Source: Leptolyngbyaceae cyanobacterium clean351
Lineage (GTDB): Bacteria > Cyanobacteriota > Cyanobacteriia > DAIDHW01
Assembly (NCBI GenBank): GCA_027451865.1
Contig: DAIDHW010000007.1
Coordinates: forward strand, 18,928 to 82,927
DNA length: 64,000 bases
Direction: 5' to 3'
The notes beneath the pieces are model-generated. The model worked only from the letters and a program-made list of their open reading frames with translations, made no database searches and was not told the origin of the DNA. Positions 26,481-34,563 of the stretch are shown here, one piece after another. Every line of letters starts with the position of its first letter. Within the stretch, counting starts at the first letter, position 1. The translations under genes were made by a program, and so were the position numbers.

Positions 26481-26855
26481 TTAAGGGGAACTAAGGTAGG
26501 CCCAATCAAAGCAGTAATGATTGCCGTTTACCATTACCCCGCAACTGGCGTGCAGGTTGCCGATGCGATGGGAGTATCCTTTCTGGGCCACTGTCACAAC
26601 TTGGTCAAACCAAGTGGTCACTCCCGGGGGAAAGGTCTGCTGGGAGTCAACATGAGCGATATTCATAAAGCTATCATCTTCAGCTGAACCGTCGTAAACT
26701 CGGAAGATTGATAACTTTACCTCGTGCTCACTAACAGGCTGAACCGTGACACACATTGCGGAGTCACAGTGGGTGGTGGAGTCGGCCCGGACTGGTAAGG
26801 CCAGGAACAAGGAACCGGCAGTTGCCAGTGATAACAGGATGTATTTTCTCAGCAT
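26481..26855 (-). CDS. Hypothetical exported protein
   Basis: 124 residues. Signal peptide MLRKYILLSLATAGSLFLAL ends near VRA-DS. The mature part has Cys pairs (HCDSAMCV, ASCG, HYCFDW) and a region of beta-strand character (EHEVKLSIFRVYDG, FDQVVTVAQKGYSHRIG). Family not recognised. It lies between two degenerate CRISPR repeats (26240 and 27332), with an interrupted small gene upstream, all on the minus strand. Base composition is lower in GC than the core genome, as expected for island DNA. Confidence 0.6.
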   Translation of the reverse strand: MLRKYILLSLATAGSLFLALPVRADSTTHCDSAMCVTVQPVSEHEVKLSIFRVYDGSAEDDSFMNIAHVDSQQTFPPGVTTWFDQVVTVAQKGYSHRIGNLHASCGVMVNGNHYCFDWAYLSSP

Positions 26856-27023
26856 CAGCTATCTCCAGGGATTCTTACAGGGTATATTTCGTACAAGCAT
26901 ATTATCAAGACTCATTAACTAAGATCAATACTTAGAATGACTTAGCCAAGAGATTGGTATCTTAGATTTCCATCAGCTAAAAGACGTCCCCGGGGAGTAG
27001 GGAGCCTCGTAGGTGTTTGGTTT

Positions 27024-27039
27024 GCTCCCACGTGGGAGC
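27024..27039. promoter_or_regulatory. Perfect 16-bp palindrome
   Basis: GCTCCCACGTGGGAGC is its own reverse complement. It lies just beyond the stop of the interrupted small gene (27047) and 168 bp upstream of the exported-protein start at 26855. It could be a dimeric regulator site or part of a cruciform; no regulator is known. Confidence 0.35.
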
Positions 27040-27046
27040 GGTTACT

Positions 27047-27280
27047 TCACCCCCGCACTAACTCCCACAAGCCGGGATCCTCCCTTGCTGGAATAAAGGT
27101 GTAACGGCAGGTGAAGAACAGGGTAACCTGCATTTGCAACACGGCAGTGTGCTCCTCTTTGACTATCCAGCGGTACTTGTGTTGAATGCCCCCTTGATTG
27201 GAGTTAAGGTGCTCAGCCTAGGCAATGAGAGTACGGGGCACGTTATCGCCAGGCCAGTTAGAGGGTGATAATACCACCAC
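27047..27280 (-). pseudogene. Small gene interrupted by an in-frame TAG
   Basis: Minus-strand GTG at 27280, preceded by a good ribosome-binding site (AGGAGG, 27286-27291) and an AT-rich TATAATAAT-like patch, starts a 77-codon frame ending in TGA at 27047. Codon 21 is TAG (27218-27220). The translation on both sides looks protein-like: SPSNWPGDNVPRTLIA before, and AEHLNSNQGGIQHKYRW followed by VKEEHTAVLQMQVTLFF after. The family is not recognised. TAG is used as a normal stop elsewhere in this window, so loss of function by one base change (from CAG or TGG) is the simplest reading. A 20-residue leader peptide is the alternative. Confidence 0.55.
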
Positions 27281-27331
27281 GTAAGCCTCCTATAGGTTAG
27301 TTACTATTATTATAATACAAATCCCCAGAGT

Positions 27332-27367
27332 CATGCCATTCAATTGATGTCGCCAGCGAGTGGGGAC
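27332..27367 (-). repeat. Degenerate CRISPR repeat, isolated
   Basis: 32 of 36 bases match the array consensus; differences are at positions 1, 2, 4 and 21. It is separated from the first regular repeat by 317 bp, about eight times a normal spacer. It probably marks the old trailer end of the array. Confidence 0.85.
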
Positions 27368-27684
27368 TACATACTCAATCGTTTTCGCCTTGGAGCCTGT
27401 AACCCCCGTCTACGAGTATGAGTACATATGTGTACAGCACACCGTATACCGAGAGCGTTAACACGACCGACTTGTCATCACGTACCGTTTGGCCTAGCAC
27501 GCGGTGTCTGATACCCCACGTAGCTATTTTGGGTCAAACAACTGCGCCACTCTTGGAGGCTATAGACCGTGTCTGGATCGGTATACCAACTTCCCGGTTT
27601 GTAAGGCATATCGCCTCCTCCATCGATTTACAGTCCCATTGTAGGACGTTTGCATCATCTCCGACAATCTGCCGATGTTTCCAT
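27368..27684. other. 317-bp non-repeat stretch inside the CRISPR trailer
   Basis: No convincing gene. It ends at 27677-27686 with GTTTCCATTC, the first ten bases of the repeat, placed directly before the variant repeat. Any internal repeats have decayed beyond recognition; one very weak candidate ends near 27647. Confidence 0.45.
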
Positions 27685-29531
27685 TCGTCCATTCAATTGA
27701 TGTCCCCAGCGAGTGGGGACGCGGACCTGGCCCTTGCCGGGAAGGTGGCCGATTTCTTGGGTTTCCATTCAATTGATGTCCCCAGCGAGTGGGGACCAGG
27801 AAGGTATCCAGGCTGGCTCCCGCGTTCACCCAAGTTTCCATTCAATTGATGTCCCCAGCGAGTGGGGACTCCGTTGTTCTCCGGATACTACCGGGAACTT
27901 TTGAGGTTACGTTTCCATTCAATTGATGTCCCCAGCGAGTGGGGACATAGTAGAGCCCAAAACTGGCTCGGTCAAAAAAGAGATTGTTTCCATTCAATTG
28001 ATGTCCCCAGCGAGTGGGGACGTTCTCTCCTTTCGAGGAGAAATCTCCCCCTTCAAAAGTTTCCATTCAATTGATGTCCCCAGCGAGTGGGGACATGGAA
28101 AGTTCGACAGCAAAGGACGCTGGTACCCCAGGTTTCCATTCAATTGATGTCCCCAGCGAGTGGGGACCTAGCCCTGGACGAACTAATCAAGGAAATCAGT
28201 GGCCAAGTTTCCATTCAATTGATGTCCCCAGCGAGTGGGGACAAGGTAAACTCAAACCCGCTTCCGGGGCGGGTCCCCCGTTTCCATTCAATTGATGTCC
28301 CCAGCGAGTGGGGACCTTAAGCAAATCAATGCGCAGTACCACTTGGCCAGGCAGAAAATGTTTCCATTCAATTGATGTCCCCAGCGAGTGGGGACAATCA
28401 GGTTCTGGTTGGCGGCGTAAGCTGTGCTGTCCCCCTGGTTTCCATTCAATTGATGTCCCCAGCGAGTGGGGACAGGGGATAACAGACGAGCCCAAGACGG
28501 GGTTAGTCAAGAGTTTCCATTCAATTGATGTCCCCAGCGAGTGGGGACGGGCTACGGGGTGACCCGGTTTCCGCAATTCCCCAAACGGTTTCCATTCAAT
28601 TGATGTCCCCAGCGAGTGGGGACCTGAACGTTACCTCGCATTGAAGAACCGTCAAGTTGACCCTGGTTTCCATTCAATTGATGTCCCCAGCGAGTGGGGA
28701 CACTCAAGGGCCGTACTATTTACGTGGTCTTCGACCAGGATTGTTTCCATTCAATTGATGTCCCCAGCGAGTGGGGACCACCCCCCACTAAGGAGAACCA
28801 ATGGAAGCCCTAACTCAACAGTTTCCATTCAATTGATGTCCCCAGCGAGTGGGGACCAAAAAGGCAATTGGCAGTATTTGGGTATCTGCCCAGATGTTTC
28901 CATTCAATTGATGTCCCCAGCGAGTGGGGACAATACCGTCTAACGCTAAAGCGGCTTATCTTGAGCCGGTTTCCATTCAATTGATGTCCCCAGCGAGTGG
29001 GGACACAGTAACGGCTAGCGGCTGGTACTAAGAGTGGTACTAAGTTTCCATTCAATTGATGTCCCCAGCGAGTGGGGACCGCTTGAGAGCCACCCGAGAT
29101 GCTAGGCCAAATCCCTGTTTCCATTCAATTGATGTCCCCAGCGAGTGGGGACCGTGGAATAACTGCGGTAGCCATAATAATATTTCGATCTAGTTTCCAT
29201 TCAATTGATGTCCCCAGCGAGTGGGGACTGCTCTGCATGTCGCAGAGGAGTACGGGGTAGAGGTCGCGTTTCCATTCAATTGATGTCCCCAGCGAGTGGG
29301 GACATGGTAGTAGACCTTGCCCCAGAAAAGGTCTGCCTCGTAAGTTTCCATTCAATTGATGTCCCCAGCGAGTGGGGACAAGACGGAGCCTTCCGTCTGG
29401 GACCAGCCACGGACCTCCAAGTTTCCATTCAATTGATGTCCCCAGCGAGTGGGGACGTGGAAGAAAGGGGCGGGATGCCTGTACTGGGCAAACATGTTTC
29501 CATTCAATTGATGTCCCCAGCGAGTGGGGAC
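27685..29531 (-). CRISPR. CRISPR array, 25 repeats and 24 spacers, type III-B-like repeat
   Basis: Twenty-four identical 36-bp repeats start at 27761, 27834, 27911, 27986, 28059, 28132, 28207, 28280, 28360, 28438, 28513, 28588, 28666, 28743, 28821, 28896, 28969, 29044, 29117, 29193, 29268, 29344, 29421 and 29496. The one at 27685 differs in its first three bases. On the plus strand the repeat starts GTTTCCATTC and ends AGTGGGGAC. Read on the minus strand it starts GTCCCC, can fold GTCCCC with GGGGAC around a 7-base loop, and ends TGGAAAC, the usual 3' handle form and close to the type III-B repeat of Synechocystis. Spacers are 37-44 bp. Repeats decay only at the left, so the leader should be at the right and transcription goes leftward. 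No cas1, cas2, cas6 or effector gene is in the window. Confidence 0.97.
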
Positions 29532-30007
29532 CCTACCCCTATTAGAGCACCATCCAGACTGGATTACAAGTCCTGTTTGCGACAGGTCGGCAAAGTGACC
29601 AGGGCGGCGGGGGAATTTTCCGTGGCCAAAGGGCCAGAACCCTTACCAGAGGCCAAGTCGAGGGGCTCAACGAGTTTGCTGGCATTGGGGGGATTTTGGC
29701 TACCTGTCGCGGATCCACTAATGTTGATAGCAAATGCAGAAGTTTTATTATTAGCTTACAACATGAAATATATTTCTTTAGTCAGCCCCCATATCCGCGG
29801 ATAGAGAGGCATGACCAGACCGCCTACAATCAGACCGAGCTTGACCTGGCTATGGTTTGGACCATTCTGTAGATTGAGGCGCCGGCATTACAGTCATCCC
29901 CGACCAGATGCAATGGGCTTGCCACTAAGGACCATAAAATCACCATAATCACGGGAGGAAAAAGACCCACCCCTGAAGAAATCGCCTTTTATGAACCCCT
30001 AGTGTAA
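29532..30007 (+). pseudogene. Leader side of the array with decayed coding sequence
   Basis: The 500 bp right of the last repeat should contain the array leader, and 29705-29790 is AT-rich. The plus strand also reads like the wreck of a gene: one frame is open from 29546 to a TAG at 29873 (for example TRGQVEGLNEFAGIGGILAT and HDQTAYNQTELDLAMVWTIL), another frame then gives AGITVIPDQMQW, and the first frame resumes with KDHKITIITGGKRPTPEEIA up to TAA at 30005. No start codon or family was recognised. At least two frame changes would be needed. Confidence 0.35.
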
Positions 30008-30029
30008 ATCAGCGGCGCCGCGCCCGTGG

Positions 30030-30302
30030 CTAATCTTTACTAGTAGTCAAGGCAGTAAGTAATAAGTAAATCACCCCAGCCGCCAGAGCGACCTGCCAAG
30101 CGTGGGGCAGGAGGGTCCAGCGCACCCAGTAACTAAGGCTCTGGAGGATCCAAAAAGCCGAGTTTGCCCCCCAACTGAGAGCCTTGAGGATAATATAAAT
30201 CACCGCTACAAGGCCGATGGCGCGCAGGAAAGGGTTTCTGGACATAAAAAACTTGCCTAGACTAGGGACTCTGTACCGGCCCTCCCAAGATACCATGGTC
30301 AT
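30030..30302 (-). CDS. Small membrane protein, unknown
   Basis: 90 residues from ATG at 30302 (also 30296), or 71 from the internal ATG at 30245 (MSRNPFLRAIG). Two hydrophobic helices stand out: AIGLVAVIYIILKALSWG and ALAAGVIYLLLTAL, joined by an aromatic segment WILQSLSYWVRWTLLPHAW. No family is recognised. It sits between the CRISPR leader and the CARF-HEPN nuclease, divergent from the latter. Small membrane proteins occur with some type III systems, but position alone is weak evidence for a link. Confidence 0.55.
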   Translation of the reverse strand: MTMVSWEGRYRVPSLGKFFMSRNPFLRAIGLVAVIYIILKALSWGANSAFWILQSLSYWVRWTLLPHAWQVALAAGVIYLLLTALTTSKD

Positions 30303-30397
30303 ACCACCATTGGACGACTCTAGTTAATCAATGCTATTAATTCCCAGAGGTCTGCGCCGAGGTTTTTCACCCTTACTTACCCCCAAAGGCATTTCCC

Positions 30398-31813
30398 ATG
30401 AATACTTGGCTGGTAACTACTGGCAGCAGTGACGTCAGATTAACCACTGACCAGCTATGGGACTCCTGGGGTGAGTGCCAGTTTAAGCCTGCCAAGGTGC
30501 GCAATCTTTACAGTGTCCCCTCCCGGGCCCTGGGAATGGTCTATCAAAAACACCCAGACCAGGTGTGGCCGTACCTAAGTTTTCCCCTCCTGAAGGAGTT
30601 CGCCAGGCAGCTCCAAGCTGATGGAGTTAACCTCAGCCAAATTATCTTCTTCACCACCGACCAGCAGGCCATCTTTAGTGAACAGGAGCGTGATCAGGGA
30701 GAAAAATGCCCCTACTGGAAAGACACCTGCACCCTAGAGCCTGTTTTTCGCCGCCTCTTTGAACAGCTGTACCCCGGAGCGGTCGTAGTCCCCAAGCTGA
30801 TCGCCCCCCAAGACCCCCAGGCCGGGGTAGATGATTGGAATGCCATGCTTGACTTAGTAGCAGACCAACTCCGGGAGGTCACGGCCTCAGGGATTGTCTA
30901 CGTCAGCCACCAGGCCGGCACCCCCGCCATCTCCTCAGCTTTACAGTTTCGCACCCTGGCAAAGTTTGGCCGGCAAGTCCAGTTCCTGATAGGCAATGAG
31001 TACAGCTCAAGCAAAACTCGTCTAATCAACAGTCCTGCCTACCTGCGCAGTCTCCAGCTGCAAGAAGCTAAGGCGATGCTCAGACGTCACGACTACACTG
31101 GTGTGCGGGACCTCCTCGGCATTGGTTCTCAAGAGGAAATAGCGGCCCCCCTAGAGGCAGCGATTCAGTGGAACTTTGCCAACTTTGATCAGTTTGCCCA
31201 AAAGATCGGCCGTCAACCCGAATGGTGGCGCATTGGCTATGAAGCCGCCTACTTGGCTACCGTGCGGCTTGAACAGGGCAGCCCTACCGAAGCATTCTTC
31301 CACGGTTTTCGGGCAGTGGAAGGGTTAATGTTGACCTGGGCGAGTGAGAGATTTGCCGCCCACATTGAAGAGCCCAAGCGCTCCTGTCCATTTCTGAAGC
31401 AATCGATTCTTGAGGAGTTGCCTAACTATCTTCGGGCGCAAGGGGATAAGCGTGATGAGCGTAGGCAAAGGCTAAGGGAGTCTCTCCTGGGTGATGGCAG
31501 AATCGAACTATCTAGCTTCCAACTCTACGAGCTCCTGCGCGAAGGTCAGCCAGAGGGCCAGGAGCTATGTTCAGACCTGGAAACCTTCGAAAATAGGATT
31601 GCTCCTCGACGCAACCTTCTGTTCCACCGTCTGCGGGGATTGGAGACCAAAAAACTCCTTGAAGAATGGAAAGTAAAGACTGAGCAGGAGTGGAGAGACC
31701 GCCTGTTAAGGCTACTGAATTTTATTAGTGGGGAGAACTTTAGCTCCCTAGAAGCTGCCAGTCACCTACCCGCGGTACACGCCCAGCTAGGCCAGATGCT
31801 TGAGTACCTGTAG
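30398..31813 (+). CDS. CARF-HEPN ribonuclease, Csm6/Csx1-type CRISPR ancillary protein
   Basis: 471 residues. The N-terminal third shows the two CARF ligand motifs: LVTTGSSDVRL at 5-15 and YVSHQAGTPAISSAL at 168-182, the latter equivalent to the GTP-x-(M/I) loop of Csm6/Csx1 proteins. The C-terminal domain has the HEPN RNase motif R-x4-H in RRNLLFHRL (Arg405, His410). Known relatives bind cyclic oligoadenylate made by Cas10 of type III complexes and then cut RNA without sequence preference. No Cas10 or Csm/Cmr gene lies in this window, so the partner must be elsewhere or lost. Its location 0.9 kb from a type III-like array supports the role. The closest subfamily is uncertain. Confidence 0.82.
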   Translation: MNTWLVTTGSSDVRLTTDQLWDSWGECQFKPAKVRNLYSVPSRALGMVYQKHPDQVWPYLSFPLLKEFARQLQADGVNLSQIIFFTTDQQAIFSEQERDQGEKCPYWKDTCTLEPVFRRLFEQLYPGAVVVPKLIAPQDPQAGVDDWNAMLDLVADQLREVTASGIVYVSHQAGTPAISSALQFRTLAKFGRQVQFLIGNEYSSSKTRLINSPAYLRSLQLQEAKAMLRRHDYTGVRDLLGIGSQEEIAAPLEAAIQWNFANFDQFAQKIGRQPEWWRIGYEAAYLATVRLEQGSPTEAFFHGFRAVEGLMLTWASERFAAHIEEPKRSCPFLKQSILEELPNYLRAQGDKRDERRQRLRESLLGDGRIELSSFQLYELLREGQPEGQELCSDLETFENRIAPRRNLLFHRLRGLETKKLLEEWKVKTEQEWRDRLLRLLNFISGENFSSLEAASHLPAVHAQLGQMLEYL

Positions 31814-32035
31814 CACTAGGGCAATCGCCTCACGTGGGGCAGCAATAGGGAGTGGTCCCGTGGGGGGGAAAGCCCAGCCGCTATAGTCTATTAGTATTAT
31901 CAAACGACATACAGAACCCCCTTCCATGGACTGTTTCTGAGGTAACTAGGTTCACCCAGACACCCCCGCGTGGCGACATACCGGCGCCAATAGGGATAAC
32001 ATTGAATCTGGGTCTCATCTTTCCCCGCCTTCCCC

Positions 32036-33772
32036 ATGACTGCCTCCCTATCCCTATTCACCCGTGCCCCCGGACCGCAGCGGCTGTTTTGGTTTGGTCT
32101 GAGTATAGGCTTTGCCATCTTCTATGCCAGCCTTGACCTTAAGCAAGCCTTCGCCCATGAGTACGTAGTGCAAGGGGATACTCGCGCCTACCTGGTAGCT
32201 CTTTCAGGTTTGCTAGGGGGGAATCTGGTCCCCCACGACTGGATTGCAGACTACTATGCCTCCGTTAGTCCCTGGGGGTTTACCCAACTCTACCTGCTGA
32301 TGGCTCACCTGGGAGTGGCACCCTTATTATTCAGTAAGATCCTGCCCCTGTTTCTGGAGGTGGCCGCTACTATTTACGGGTTTTTCCTAGTCCAGGAAAT
32401 GTTTCCTGTTCCCCTAGCGGGCTTTATCGGGACCCTACTCCTTAATCAAGGTCTTGGTATTCACGATGATATAGTTTCCGCCACCCCCAGGGGATTTATC
32501 TATCCTCTTTTACTCGGTTTTATGTATTATCTAGCCCGCAGCAGCTGGCCAGGGGTAGCCTTATTTTCTCTTCTGTTAGGATTATTCTTCCCCATTGGGG
32601 TCCTTTTGAGTTCCGCGCTTCTAGCTTTGAGACTAGTCATGGCTTGGTTAGGCTGGCGGCCGCGGGAGCTGCCGGTCTACATTGCCGGTCTGACTGTTTC
32701 CCTAGCTGTAGTCCTTTCCTATCTGCTCAGTGAATCTCAGTTTGGGCCTACAGTCACCGCTGCCATGGCCAGGCACTGGCCGGAATACCAGCCCCATGGT
32801 CGTTGCCCTTTTTTCAACCCTAATCCTTGGATCTATTGGTTTCGCGGTTCTGGCAGTAGCTTCCGTTTAGCCATCAACCCCCCTGCTACCGCCTTAGCCT
32901 TCCTGCTGCCTTGGCTGCCGCGATTTCGGACCAGATTGCCCCTAGGCCAAAAGCTCGGCCCCGCGGTCTGGCTGCTGCCGGAACTCGCTTTGGTTTCCTT
33001 AGCCTGGTTCTTTGCAGCCCAGGCCCTTCTATTTCAACTTTATCTCCCCTCCCGCTACACCGAACACAGCTTTCGGATCATTCTGGCTTTAGCCGGGGGG
33101 ATTGCCCTAGTGATCCTCGCGGACGGGGTACTAAACTGGGTTAGCCAATCTCCTGCCCTCGGCAAAACCCTAGCAGGCTGGGGTGCACTTCTCGGGGTGG
33201 GCTTGACTACAGTCTTTTACCCGGCCCTGTTTTGGTCCCCCTTTTTCCCGATTACCCTGGATGTAGTGAGCCCCTACCCAGCCCTATACGAATTTTTCCG
33301 TAACCAGCCTAGTCATACCCTGGTGGCCTCCCTGGCCGATGAAGCCAATAATGTGCCAGTGTTTGCCCAGCGGTCAATCCTGGTGGGATGGAAGTACGCT
33401 GACCCCTACCACCTACGCTACTACCAAGAGATCCGGGAACGGGCCACAGACTTGATCAAGGCCCAGTACAGCCCCACCATGGCTGAGCTGGAACTATTCC
33501 AGCTAAAGTACCCCATCACCCACTGGCTCCTGGACGAGTCGGCCTTTGACCGGGGTTATCTGGAAGCTAACCAATGGATTCAGCAATACCAGCCAGCAGC
33601 GGCCAAGGCCGAGGCCCTGATCAATCGGGGCCTCAAGCCAGCCATAGCTGAGCGAGTCGAGCACTGTACCGTCCTGCACACCCAGGGGTTAATCGTCCTC
33701 GATGCTCCCTGTCTAACTAATAGCCCTGCCCGGCACTCCCACCACCCCGCAACTAATTTACTGACCGAGTGA
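32036..33772 (+). CDS. Polytopic membrane protein, probable GT-C-like
   Basis: 578 residues with about ten hydrophobic helices over the first 430, and a soluble C-terminal tail. An acidic motif early in the protein (HEYVVQGDTRAYLVAL) and a long first external loop (NLVPHDWIADYYASVSPWGF) recall integral-membrane glycosyltransferases of the GT-C fold, but I cannot assign a family. The next gene, whose GTG overlaps its stop by 4 bp, is a polyprenyl-phosphate-type glycosyltransferase that would supply lipid-linked sugar. Together they may modify a protein or glycolipid. Function is inference. Confidence 0.65.
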   Translation: MTASLSLFTRAPGPQRLFWFGLSIGFAIFYASLDLKQAFAHEYVVQGDTRAYLVALSGLLGGNLVPHDWIADYYASVSPWGFTQLYLLMAHLGVAPLLFSKILPLFLEVAATIYGFFLVQEMFPVPLAGFIGTLLLNQGLGIHDDIVSATPRGFIYPLLLGFMYYLARSSWPGVALFSLLLGLFFPIGVLLSSALLALRLVMAWLGWRPRELPVYIAGLTVSLAVVLSYLLSESQFGPTVTAAMARHWPEYQPHGRCPFFNPNPWIYWFRGSGSSFRLAINPPATALAFLLPWLPRFRTRLPLGQKLGPAVWLLPELALVSLAWFFAAQALLFQLYLPSRYTEHSFRIILALAGGIALVILADGVLNWVSQSPALGKTLAGWGALLGVGLTTVFYPALFWSPFFPITLDVVSPYPALYEFFRNQPSHTLVASLADEANNVPVFAQRSILVGWKYADPYHLRYYQEIRERATDLIKAQYSPTMAELELFQLKYPITHWLLDESAFDRGYLEANQWIQQYQPAAAKAEALINRGLKPAIAERVEHCTVLHTQGLIVLDAPCLTNSPARHSHHPATNLLTE

Positions 33773-34503
33773 AAATCAGCGTAGTCCTGCCGGTCTACAA
33801 CGAATCCCTGTGCATTAGCCAAACCCTAGCGGCAGTAGTGGAATACGTGCACAGACATCCTAACTACGAATTTTTGTTCGTAGACGATGGCTCACGGGAT
33901 AATAGTGCCCTGCTCCTGGAGGAGGGTATTGCCCGCGCGGGTTTTTCACAGATACGTCTGCTGCGCTCCCCCGTTAATCGCGGTAAGGGCCACGCCGTCA
34001 AGACCGGCATCAGTCAGGCTCGGGGGCAGTACGTGTGCTATCTGGACAGCGATCTGGCTTATTCTCTAGACCATCTGGATCTGTTAACAGAGAAACTTGC
34101 CGACTTTGACCTGGTCATGGGCTGTCGCAACCTGGTACCGGCGAGCTTACACCAACCGCGCCCCCTGCGGCGCCTCTCGGGGCAAATCTACAACCTCATG
34201 TCTCGTCTCATCCTCGGTTTACCCTACCGGGACATGCAAGCTGGCCTCAAGGGATTTCGGGCCGACGTAGCCCAAGACCTATTCGGCTGCCAGTTGTTAA
34301 GCGGCTTCTCCTTTGACGTGGAGCTAATCTACCTGGCCTGGCGACGGGGCTACCGGATCGGGGAAATTCCCGCCCACATCAGCCCGACTCACCGGTTCAA
34401 GGCCTCCCAAGTAGACCTAGTGAAGGACTCATGGCAAATGTTTCTGGATCTATTTCGGATTCGGTTTAAGACCAAGCACAAAAAGCGAGCTTTTGTACTG
34501 TAA
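33769..34503 (+). CDS. GT2 glycosyltransferase, dolichyl-phosphate glucosyltransferase-like
   Basis: 244 residues, GTG start overlapping the previous stop (GTGA). SVVLPVYNESLCISQTLAAV opens the GT-A fold, FVDDGS and YLDSDLAYSLDHL give the DxD metal/nucleotide site, NRGKGHAVKTGI and GLPYRDMQAGLKGFR are conserved in the ALG5/DPM1-like subfamily. It probably transfers a hexose from a nucleotide sugar to polyprenyl phosphate on the cytoplasmic face of the membrane. The upstream membrane protein is its likely partner. Confidence 0.87.
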   Translation: MKISVVLPVYNESLCISQTLAAVVEYVHRHPNYEFLFVDDGSRDNSALLLEEGIARAGFSQIRLLRSPVNRGKGHAVKTGISQARGQYVCYLDSDLAYSLDHLDLLTEKLADFDLVMGCRNLVPASLHQPRPLRRLSGQIYNLMSRLILGLPYRDMQAGLKGFRADVAQDLFGCQLLSGFSFDVELIYLAWRRGYRIGEIPAHISPTHRFKASQVDLVKDSWQMFLDLFRIRFKTKHKKRAFVL

Positions 34504-34563
34504 AAGACTGGGGACTAGGGCTTTAATGGTAAAATCGAGGGAAGACCTCAGTGTGCCGCCTCC

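Noticed and set aside
13989..27220. Recoding of TAG as an amino acid, since two genes carry in-frame TAG
   Set aside because: Many intact genes in the window end in TAG, the methyltransferase also has an in-frame TAA, and no sign of a special tRNA was seen.
27612..27647. A further degenerate CRISPR repeat at a regular distance before 27685
   Set aside because: Ungapped identity is only about 11 of 36; the gapped resemblance is too weak.
27713..29804. Long open frames through the CRISPR array on both strands
   Set aside because: They arise because the 36-bp repeat is a multiple of three without stops and spacers are often open; the translated repeat (e.g. SIDVPSEWG) recurs, so these are not genes.
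30030..31813. cas1, cas2 or effector genes beside the array
   Set aside because: Every gene around the array was inspected; only the CARF-HEPN protein has CRISPR-related motifs.
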